Source of the DNA: Amborella trichopoda
Lineage: Eukaryota; Streptophyta; Magnoliopsida; Amborellales; Amborellaceae
Assembly: GCF_000471905.2 (NCBI RefSeq)
Contig: NW_006495906.1
Coordinates: forward strand, 124,001-188,000
DNA length: 64,000 nucleotides
Direction of reading: 5' to 3'
Position 1 is the first letter of the stretch. Every line of letters begins with the position of its first letter. A program made the position numbers and the translations under genes. Below the pieces are notes generated by a model. It did no database searches and had not been told where the DNA came from. It saw nothing but the letters and a program-made list of their open reading frames with translations. Of the stretch, positions 55,430 through 64,000 are shown one piece after another.

Positions 55430-55800
55430 TTAAGATCATGCCTCTGGGACTGTAGGTTTAGTGTCTATTAAGGTCATACACCAAGACCTAAAATGGAGGC
55501 ACATTTGAGGTCACACCACCAAAACCATTTATTGTGTTTTAAGGTCGTACACCAAGACCTAATGGAGGGGTGTTTAAGGTCTTGCATTTGAGACCATTCG
55601 GTCAATGTGTTTTAAGGTCATTCATCAAGACCTAATGGGGGCATGTTTAAGGTTGTTCCTTCAGGGCCATGTTTCATGTAGTTCAACGTCATGACACAAG
55701 GATGTGTGCTACAGTCTACGGTCATGTAGCTTGCACCGGTGCCACACAGTTTAAGGTCTTGCTGCTTGGACGGGGGCCACACAGTTTAAGGGCATCAAGC
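55430..55800 (+). repeat. GGTC/GACC stem-loop array of T5
   Basis: About ten units. The arms are longer in several copies: AGGTC-ATACACCAA-GACCT, AGGTC-GTACACCAA-GACCT, AGGTC-ATTCATCAA-GACCT. The loops differ from those in T2 and T3 while the arms are kept. It is directly joined to integrase at about 55,793. Confidence 0.85.
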
Positions 55801-56390
55801 TCTTGGTATCTAAGCTTCTTCTGTTGCTCTTCGGTCATGCCATGATGAATGGCTGCATAGAGTGAGGGGAGCTGAACTTCTAATGGTAAGACTGCTTCGC
55901 TCCGATAGACCAAGGAGACATGGGTTGTTTCGATCAAACCACGCATGGTGGTACGATAATCCTGAAGGACTTAAAGACGTTTTTCATGCTAATTTCTCTT
56001 TGTCTTGGTAACTGATTTCTGCAAGGCATCACATAGGGACTTGTTGAAAGCTTCAGCAAAGATGTTGACTCGAGGGTGGTACATGGTCGAGTACTTCCAT
56101 TCGAACCCAAACTAACTGGGGACCATTATCTGAAGTGATTTGATCAAGGACACTGAATCGATAGATAATCTGACCATTGTGAGTTCCACGACTTGCTTGA
56201 GAGGAACTGCTTCAGCCCATTTGGAGAAGTAATCGATCGTGGCAAGGATGAAGACATGCCCTGAGGCTGAAGGTGGGTTCTACGGGTGGAGAAGAGCAAG
56301 GGAGTCTCATGTCCCTTGGGTGTCTTAGGAGAGGCCTGCCTTGAGAGGAAGGGACTCAGAAGGCAGCGGCAGTAGACCATGAGAGGCCTA
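55793..56390 (-). pseudogene. T5 integrase remnant
   Basis: Pieces in order on the minus strand: SGHVFILATIDYFSKWAEAV, SDNGPQ (then a deletion), WKYSTMYHPRV and AEAFNKSL, and the C-terminal VYRSEAVLPLEVQLPSLYAA to YQELDAL. Upstream of the first Asp motif the core is lost. The C-terminal end is cut off and replaced by the stem-loop array. Confidence 0.8.
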
Positions 56391-58940
56391 GGGTCCTTGG
56401 ATAAGGCTTGTCAAGTCTTGACGTGTAATTCTTGCAGGTGTAGGTACTCAATTATATGATTGAGGATGTTGTTGTCTTTGATGAGGTCCTTCTTAGGTCT
56501 TCAACTGTGGGATCCCTCGAGAGACATCTAAAGATTTCAGGGGTGTTTGACCGACGAGGGCTTTAGGGTTGGTTGGTATGATTGTGACGATCGCACTGAC
56601 CACATCCTGTTGCTGATTGCCACGTCGATTAGAATGATTACCATTAGAACTCCGGTTGGCCCCTCCAGTCAAAGCTTAGGGATGAGTACCCACATAGTGC
56701 TTGAGCAGAGTTTCGATATGTACCGCCTTAGGAATCATATATGAGAAGGGGAGGGGGTTTGACACCTCGCGTGAAGTGAACTTTCCTCCCTCATATTTCA
56801 AATGAAGGTTTGAATCGCGTCAGCTTCAAGTATAGGGTTACTTTGGTAAATTTCCACGTCGCTCCATCCCTTGATGAACTTGTCAATTGGCTCATTTGAC
56901 CCTTAGATCATAGTGAGAAGCTTTATAGATTGAACCTCTATTTTGACTTCATAGAAATGTTTATAAAACTAACATTCCATATCATCCCAAGAGTGTACCG
57001 AGTTTGGTGGCAGGCGAGCATACCATTTAAAGGCTGGCCCATCTAAAGTTTCCACGAACTGACGAAGCAAGAGCCTAGCATCCGAAGCTGACTCCTAACA
57101 TTCTGACAAAAAGTGTGCTACATGTTGTTTAGGCGAGCTTGTGTCATTCAAGACAAGGAACAACCTCCCCTTTTGGTAAGTAGGGGGAATGGCAACTGAT
57201 CAATGACGGTGGGTTAGAGCTTCTTATATGGGGTTGTCTCATGAGTTCCTGAGACTTGTATTCCCCGGAGGCCTTGATTGACCATGGCCATGATGTCCTC
57301 TCAAGTAATTGCAGGTGAATCGTTATGAGGGACTGTCGTAGCCTAAGCATTATGAAGACGAGGGGTTAGCACTACTAGAGGAGGTGTCACTCTTTGGACC
57401 TCTTCAATAAATGGTGGCACCAGGGGTGAGCTACTCCCATGATGAAATGAATTTCCCACTGGTCTAGAATTTTCCTTCTCCTTGAGCCTCTCCTTGATTT
57501 ATTTGAGTGCCTCATGGATCTGATCCTCGGGCTCGTCATTGGTCCGACTGACCATTGTGACGGTTTCTCTTTCTTCTAAGAGGAGTGCCCCGAATGTGAC
57601 GAAGCCTTGGTGCATCTTGAGACCTCAGTCAGGGAGGCTAGTTAAAAGAGGTTGAGGATGCCCCGATTGAGCTTAGGCTTGGCTGATAGGTCAGGTTGTT
57701 ATAGGCTTGCGACGGCCTATAACGACCATATAGTGAGTTTTACCTTTTTACTTCTCATCTAATGGCAGCAACAATGGACAAAAGGGATTCTTCTTCAAGA
57801 GGTCAAAGCTGATGGAGACACCTTTGTTTTGAGAGAAACCTTCTCACCCCTCTTGTTCTTAATACAGAGCTTCCAATACACCTCCTAAAACTGAAATTGA
57901 GAGTGAGAGATTTCACGGCCTTCTTGAGTGGCTCACGTTAGTTTGCATGATAGGAAGATGGTCCAACTTATTTAAGAAGAGAGGTCTTGCCCTGAGTTCT
58001 TCCTCGGGGATCGACATATACTTGGTTTTTTGAAGAGGAAGAAAGGAGGGTACTCGCAAGGAAGGTCTCCGAGTACAAGGTGGAAAGAGGCTTTTTGGCC
58101 ATAGGGGGTGGCTTGTAAACATTAGGTTGTTTGTATTGTTGGTTCTTCCTCTCAAAACTAGGGGTGTTGTTGGATTTGTGCATGTGTGTACAATGTAAGA
58201 GTGTGTTCAATGCGTCATTGGGACCAGCCCAAGGTCGAACAAAAGGCCTAGGCTTTGCAGCTACCCGTCGCCAAATGTGCATGCATGTGCTTTAATAACT
58301 CGCCATAAGACCATTGGTCACTCGTTGGCTTGGAGACAACATTTTGGCTGCGATGGTGGTCAGGCAGCCTTTGAGCAAACCCTAGGTTTGAGGCAAAGAC
58401 CGAAGAGGCTCAGCGCTATTAAGTGAGTTGGAGTGAGCCGAGGGTTTCTCCGAAGAGTGGTACTAGCAGAGGATCTATGGGTCCTTATTAGTAGGTGAGA
58501 GGGAACTGCCTTGGGCCTTCCCTTTTATGAGAGACAGACAACTAGGCCACCAGTTTCATGATAGTGAGAGTGAGGGGTGACCTTTCGGCTTCCCGCTTGT
58601 GATTGGCCTGGTGGCATGATCGCTAGAATGAGTGGTGTTGGAGGTACAAGCAGTTGAATTGCTAATCCTCGTGTGGAAGTGAGCGCGGGTGGTCTTCTGA
58701 CCTCCCATAGGAACAATGGTAAGCCGACTGTTGATTGCAGAAAGAGAGGTGATGGCCTTTCGGGCCTTCTTGACATGGTTTCGAGTTTGCTCCCTTCTTG
58801 GTTCGCTTCTGCTTTCTTATGTTTCTCACTCTTTTTGCAATATGGAATCGAACTACTCTTGGATCGTTCTGAGCTAGGTGAGGTTTGTGGGTGAGAAGAG
58901 GAAGGGAAGCTTAAGAATGGTTCCTAGAGGAGGGTTAGGG
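56391..58940 (-). pseudogene. T5 gag remnant
   Basis: Matches T1/T3 gag in order: an N-terminal Ser/Pro-rich part (58,900-58,100), the EDIMAM-like and helical core region (about 57,300-56,850), and an NHSNRRGNQQQDVVSAI segment near 56,600 corresponding to the WGN-rich linker of T1. Stops are frequent and frames shift repeatedly. Gag is followed directly by integrase, so protease to RNase H was lost in one or more deletions near 56,400. Confidence 0.6.
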
Positions 58941-60060
58941 TTTTGGGTTAGTGGAATGAGGATTTAGAGAAGGAAGAAGAAAGAAGGGAAGACCTCCTGG
59001 GAATTGGGCAGCTTTTTGTCATGACCTCCCTTAGGAGGTATTGTCGGATGCGTGAAAAGGAACTAGGTGGTTGGGCCCGGCTTTTCGTCCCATGGGGACC
59101 TGACAGGACCCTGCTCGATAACTCTCTCTCAAACAATCAATATGCCCAATCGCATGTGCGTGTGTGTGTGAAGTGCATATTGGAATCAACAATGAGAAAA
59201 TTTTAGAACGGTAAGAAGGGGCTCGATTATATTGGGTTAGAGGAATGTGTCCGAGCCTTAAGCCCTCATAGATTATATCGAAAGTCCTCCAACCTCTACT
59301 TCTAGATTTGAATTCGGCTCCCTCAAGTCCTCGCACAACCTGGTATCCACATGTAAATGGTCTTTGGGGTATACCTCTTAGAATTTCCTCCTAATAGGAA
59401 TTTATGATAGTTTGGGGGTCTAATCTAAGGGTTAGAGGGGTTGAGAGAAAACATAAGGGAGAAAATATGAGAAAGAAGGAGATCAACTTGAAAATCAGGC
59501 AGCCTTCCGAATGTCACCTCTCTTAAAAGGTATTATCGGAGACAAGAAATATACTAGGCTAAAAGCCAAAGTATCCAGAAAGATTTAAAGTATTGAAGTC
59601 TGTGGATCTAACCCAACGTTAATCGTTACCTAAAGAGCCTCCTAAAAAGTAACCAAAGAATAGGTAGAGGAAAAATATGAGATGTGAAAGAAGAAAAGAA
59701 GAAAGAGCAGAAGGGGAGAGAGAGAAGTAGAAGAAGACTTCTCATGACTCAAACGACTTGAACGGGGGGAAGCGATCTTAAGGTGAAGCCCTCTAAGAGT
59801 CACTTCTCAAAGAGCCTAGCAAAGGTGTCTGAGTCGAAGAAGAAAGAAAAAAGAATATTGAGATAAAGCTAAAAGAGGTGAATATGAGAGAGAGAGAGAG
59901 AGGATACATAAAGGGAAGATAGAAGACAAGGAGAGAGAATGAAATGACTTCTCAAGGCTTAGATGACCTAAAGTGGGGAGAAAATGATTTGAAGGCCAAG
60001 CCCTCTAAGACTCACTTCTCAAAGACCCTAGCAAAAGTGTTCGAGCTAGAGAAGAGAGAG
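58890..60060. repeat. Imperfect segmental repeats of about 220 bp
   Basis: Four or five segments share a GACCTCCCTTAGGAGGTATT / CACCTCTCTTAAAAGGTATT / CACTTCTCAAAGACCCTAGC block (59,027, 59,506, 59,795, 60,014) followed by a GA-rich part. The best pair is 59,750-59,850 with 59,945-60,060. Confidence 0.65.
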
Positions 60061-61090
60061 AGAGATACAAAGAAAAAGGTGAAAGAGAGAGAGAAGATAG
60101 AGAGGAGAGAGAGGGAGAGAGAGAGAGAGGAAGAGAATGAAAGAGGAAGAGAGAGGGGCCCTAATGAGAGTAAGAGAATACAGACCCGTTGTGGGTCCGT
60201 GAGAGGGAGAAAGAGAGGAGAGACATGAGAGAAGGGAAAAGAAAGAGAGAAAGATAGGGGAGAAAGAGAATGAGGGAGCATGAACCACTGCAGGTCCATC
60301 AGAGGGAGAGAGAGAGGAGAGATAAGAGAGAGAAGGGGAAAGAAAGAGAGAAAGAGAGGGGAGAAAGAGAGTGAGGGAGCACAAATCCACTTTGGATCTA
60401 TGAGAGGGAGAGAGAGAGACGAGAGATAAGAGAGAAGGCGAAAAAAAGAGAGTGAGGAAGAGAGCAATCGGAGCCCGCGGTGGGCCTATATAGAAGGAGA
60501 GAGAAGTGGGGGAGAGGGGAGAGAAGAGAAGGATAGAGTGGATGGCACGAGCCCACAGTGGGCCTGTGGAGAGGGAGAGAGACAAGAGAGGAGAGAAGGA
60601 AATGGGAGAAGAGGAGATAGGGAGGCTCGGGCTCGCAGCGGGCCCGTGAAGAGGGAGAGAAATGATAAAGATAAGACTGGAGGAGAAATGAAGAGAGAGG
60701 GGGGGCCCATGACTTGGCCGCTAGCCTGAAGGGGGGAGAGAGAGGGGGAAATTAGAGAAAGAGAAGAGAAAAAAGAGAGAAGAGGAGAGAGGGCAGGCCC
60801 ACGACTTGGCTGTTGGCCAAGAGGGGGTGAGAGAGAGGGGAAGAAAGAGAGAGAGAAAAGAGAAAAGCGAAAAGAGAAAGAGAGATATAAGAGAGATAAA
60901 AGAGAGAAAAAATGAAAGAGAAGAGAGAGAAAGGGAGAGAGAAAAGAGAGAAAGAGAGAGAAAGAAGAGATAGAGAGGAAAGAGAGAAAGAAGAGAAAGA
61001 GAGAAGAGAGAGAGAGAAAATAGGGAGAATAGAGAGAGAAAAGAGATAAAGAGAACAGAGAGAGAGAAAGAAGAGAGAAGAAAGAGGGCC
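60061..61090. repeat. GA-rich minisatellite of T5 LTR
   Basis: Six units of about 85-100 bp carry GTGGGCCYGTGRAGAGGGAG-type words (near 60,190, 60,290, 60,390, 60,480, 60,560 and 60,640). Two 90-bp units with CATGACTTGGCC follow (60,707 and 60,797), then pure GAGA tract. All long minus-strand Ser/Leu frames here are low-complexity. Confidence 0.8.
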
Positions 61091-61539
61091 AAGAAAATGG
61101 ACCGGGTACCTAGGCTCGTGATGGCCTTGAGCTTAGCAAGGGTCTCTTGAGTTCTCTTTTGATGCAAACTTGAACCTTGGATTAGTCTAAGTTTGGGTAT
61201 GGGTGAGCTTGGATGGGTCAAGATGGCTGGGGAGTATAGGTTGGTATGGATTAAGTAAATAGGGAGTATGGAAAGGGATATGGCCCAATTTAATCTAGGG
61301 AATAGCGAAAGGGTTTGGTATAGGGTGGTCGAAGGAGTAGGAAAGGGCGTAGAATAGGGTGGTCTAAGAATTAGGAAAGGCCTCTAGATTTGAAATTTTG
61401 GGGTCCAAGGGAAATTAACCAAGTGGTAAAGTCTTCTCTCTCCTCTCTCTTGAGTTTGAAAATAATACACGAGAGAGGAAAAGCTCAATATTTTGGCTAT
61501 CTTCTCATAAACTTAAAAAAACTTCCAAAACTAAGTTAC
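61091..61539. other. T5 LTR stretch without a gene
   Basis: Includes two short near-copies of AATAGGGTGGTCKAAGRA (about 61,320 and 61,355). The start resembles 63,900-64,000, supporting a second LTR of the same family at the right edge. Confidence 0.5.
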
Positions 61540-62745
61540 AATTTGTGTAGGGAACTTATATAGGGCACCTTTGAAACATGGGTGGATGCACAAAACATGA
61601 CCAAATTGCTTAAAATTACACATTTAATGAATTCAAATGGAAATCATGTTTTTGATAAAAAAGACAATTTTATCCCTAAGTACATTTAGGAAAATGATTC
61701 AACCATCTCTCTTGGATGAGCCTCATGCCATTGTCATGCCTTGAGGAATTTCTGGTGCCTTTTGATGATAATTCGGGTGATCAGATACCACATAAATGAT
61801 GCTTGTATCATCACAATCACTTTGATACCTATTATAGATCTTGAATCGGCGTTTCGAGGTTGATCCCAAAATCCAACCAAACTCATAAACTTTTGAACTT
61901 CTAGCATTGGTGTAGGACGATCTTTTTCTTAGTCTCAAATTGAAGGGTAGTTTGTTGTGGTCTTTTTGCAATGAAAATTTCTCAATTTGGTCTTGGTTTG
62001 AGCACTTTTCAAACTTGCGATGTCACCAAAAAATGAAACTCCAACAATCAGAAAACTTGCCTTTTTTTAACTTGAAATTAAGTGTCTTTTAGTCTTTGAT
62101 CTCACGTAAATTTTATCTCAAAACGAAACCCTTTGAAATACGATTGCAACGGATTCACATTTGAGGTGATTCGATGTCGATGCTTCAAGATACAGCCCTT
62201 TGAAAGAAGGGATGTTCCTTTCTAAAAATGTGCAACACGAGTTTCAAAATCCAACTTCTCTTTAAAAATTCTCTTGTCTCGAGCATCGTCACGAACCATG
62301 CCATATACCAAAATTAGCGACTTAATAAGCTCTTCAACATACCAAAATTTGAGCTCGATTGGCCTTCAGATGAGATAGTTATGATCTTCACAAGGCAATC
62401 CCAAAATTCAATGGCACAATTTTCATAAAGTGGAAATTGGTTCATGGGAGCTGCACCAAAATAATGTAAAACCCACCTATTTATGGTAAGTTGTGCCCAT
62501 AATAGTCAAAGAAAGTTCAAATGAGTCGAAAATTGGTATCCAAGGGGTTTTGGGTGTTTCGAATCCAATGGTGGCAGTCTGGTGCTCGTCAGAAGCCTCG
62601 ATAATAGGGCTCTACTTATGAGGTTCATTTTCATCATGAATGAAAATGCCTTCGTTAAGTAAATTTCGTCCAGATCTTCCTTAGGGGGTCAAATTCTTCC
62701 TTATTCGCACCGACGATACAAGTACGTAAAAAATATCCTATAACA

Positions 62746-64000
62746 ACTAGGCACAAAGCCTAAGTACCCTGGAGAATTCAAGAGAGTGGCATCCGCGAGT
62801 CAAGCCTGATGATGAGTTGCCACCGAAGATCCCCCTATTGAATGGTGATAAAGGGGTGTGGAGAGGAGAAATGAGAAAGAAATATAAAGAGTGAGAAGAT
62901 GAGCAAAAGAGATCAACAACCGATCAAATGACCTCAATGGATCAACCTCCCATAGGAAGTCTCTTCTAAGCCTACCAGAAAGGTATTAACAACGAAGGCC
63001 TCGACACCCCATATGAATCAAGAGAATGAGGGTGCAAGTTAGACTATGTCAAAGCCTGTAAAAAGAAATCATTCTCGAAGAGCCTCGGTGACGAGTGATT
63101 AGAGACAAGGTCAAGGAGATAAAGAAAGATGATAAAGAGAAGAAATGAAAGGGTGACGTGAAGAAAAGAGTGGGAGAGAAGAGGGAAAGGAGAAGAGAGG
63201 GGATAAGGAAAGGGGGAGAGAGACAGAGAGAGAGAGAAAGGGGGCGTAGCCATCCCTTTTGAGTGACAGCGAGAGGGAGAGAGAATGAGAGAAAGGGGTG
63301 TCCTAGCCGTCCCCTTTGAACTAGAGAGAGGGAGAGAGAAAGAGAGAGGGAAAGAGGAAAAAAGGAATGGGAACAACTTAGCCATCCCCCTTTGAGGGAG
63401 AGGGGAGAGGAGGGGAAGGGAGGGGAAGAGAGAGAGAGAAAAAAAGAATGGGAGCGGCTTAGTTGTCTCTCCCTTTGAGAGAGAAAGAGAGACAGACAGA
63501 GAGAGGGGGAGAGATTGGGGGTGGCTTAGCCGTCCCCCTTTGAGGGAGAGGAGAGAGAGAGAGAGAGGGAAGGGAAGAGAGAGTGGGGGAGAAGAATAGG
63601 AGTGGCTTAGTCTCCCCTTTTGGGAGGGGTAAAGAGTGAGCAAGAGGAGGGGAGAAAAAAGAGGAGGAGAGAGAGAATGGGGGCGGCTTAGCTGGCTCCC
63701 TTGAGGAGGAGGAGAAGGAGAGAGAGAAGAGGAGAAGAAAGAGAAGAGGAGGAGAGAAAGAAGAAGAGAGAGAAGAAAATATAGAAAAAGAAAAGAAAGA
63801 AGAGGAAGAAGAAAGAAGAAGAACAAAGAAAATAAAAAAGAAGAACATAGAGGAGAAGAAGAGAGAGAAGAAGATAGAGAAGAAGAGAGAGGAAAGAGGT
63901 AGGTCGAGTACCAAGGTGGGTGAGGTAAGGGCTCGAACCCACTGGTTAAGTGTGCTTCTTAGGTCCTTTGAGTGTTCTTGACAAGGGTAAAGGCTTGTAG
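62746..64000 (-). mobile_element. T6: LTR 3' part of another family copy, cut by the window edge
   Basis: 62,830-63,180 resembles the 220-bp segments at 58,900-60,060. 63,180-63,730 is a GA-rich array of seven units of about 65-85 bp containing GCTTAGCCGTCCCCTTTGA. 63,900-64,000 resembles 61,090-61,190. Orientation is as T5. 62,746-62,830 holds no recognised feature. Confidence 0.55.
63180..63730. repeat. GA-rich minisatellite of T6 LTR
   Basis: Pyrimidine blocks of the type AGCCGTCCCCTTTGAGGG recur near 63,250, 63,310, 63,380, 63,460, 63,528, 63,608 and 63,690 within GAGAGA sequence. The 260-codon minus-strand frame across it is a translation of the repeat. Confidence 0.8.

Larger units (their letters stand above)
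53091..62745 (-). mobile_element. T5: deletion derivative of the Tat family
   Basis: On the minus strand: 5' LTR (62,745 to about 59,000), gag remnant, integrase remnant, stem-loop array, 3' region and truncated 3' LTR. RT and RNase H are absent. It belongs to the same family as T1-T3 but is more diverged. Confidence 0.7.
58941..62745 (-). repeat. T5 5' LTR and leader
   Basis: Starts at 62,745 with TGTTATAGGATATTTTTTACG, related to the family start TGTTTGAAGACATTTTTC. 61,540-62,745 is the diverged conserved core, 60,060-61,090 a GA-rich array, and 58,900-60,060 a series of imperfect segments of about 220 bp. The exact LTR end towards gag could not be placed. Confidence 0.6.

Noticed and set aside
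62806..62824. PBS-like word TGGCAACTCATCATCAGGC on the minus strand
   Set aside because: Only the first nine bases resemble the Tat primer site, there is no gag after it, and the LTR end next to it is not defined.
63044..63942. Long Leu/Ser/Phe-rich minus-strand frames, also at 9,355-9,801, 60,012-60,710 and 60,721-61,221
   Set aside because: They are translations of TC-rich minisatellite DNA in LTRs, open in several overlapping frames at once, with no domain or composition of a real membrane protein.

Overview
This window looks like plant nuclear DNA made almost entirely of decayed, mutually nested LTR retrotransposons. I see no intact host gene, no tRNA or rRNA gene and no bacterial signal. 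The evidence is Ty3/gypsy gag, reverse transcriptase (RT), RNase H and integrase remnants of the Tat type (with a second RNase H), a chromovirus (Tekay/Del-like) gag, plant-type primer-binding sites, a plant mobile domain (PMD) gene, and long LTRs full of minisatellites. A seed plant with a large repeat-rich genome is likely; the species cannot be told from this.

Layout. T1 (minus strand, 1-7,978, running off the left edge) is a Tat internal region in the order integrase, RNase H, RT, gag. It abuts an LTR (7,979-12,195) that is flanked on its other side by the 3' internal end of a second element of the same family, T2. The two elements therefore share one LTR in tandem. T2 (minus) is the old host layer: 12,196-12,823, 23,240-27,986 and 43,356-47,570. 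It carries arrays of small stem-loops, several minisatellites, a long PMD gene on the opposite (plus) strand, and an aspartic-protease region. T2 is interrupted twice. G1 (12,824-23,239) is a complete gag-only chromovirus-like element with 3.8-kb LTRs, a perfect TCTTA target duplication and a tandem array in place of pol. T3 (27,987-43,355, plus strand) is a Tat element that split the PMD gene; its RT has been removed and it keeps a small antisense ORF.

T4 (plus, from 47,571) has a 1.03-kb LTR, a clear primer-binding site, a 2.2-kb leader and a broken gag. It is lost near 53,090, where T5 begins. T5 (minus, about 53,090-62,745) is a deletion derivative in which gag is joined to an integrase remnant, with a 3' LTR fragment on the left and a 5' LTR on the right. 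T6 is a further GA-rich LTR piece running off the right edge.

Nothing here is likely to be autonomous: every coding region has stops or frameshifts, many explained by C-to-T change. The recurring theme is the non-coding 3' region between integrase and 3' LTR. In T2, T3 and T5 it carries arrays of GGTC/GACC stem-loops and opposite-strand reading frames, and in T2 and T3 also motifs resembling the complement of the element's own primer-binding site. The LTRs of this family each carry a private minisatellite at the same position.
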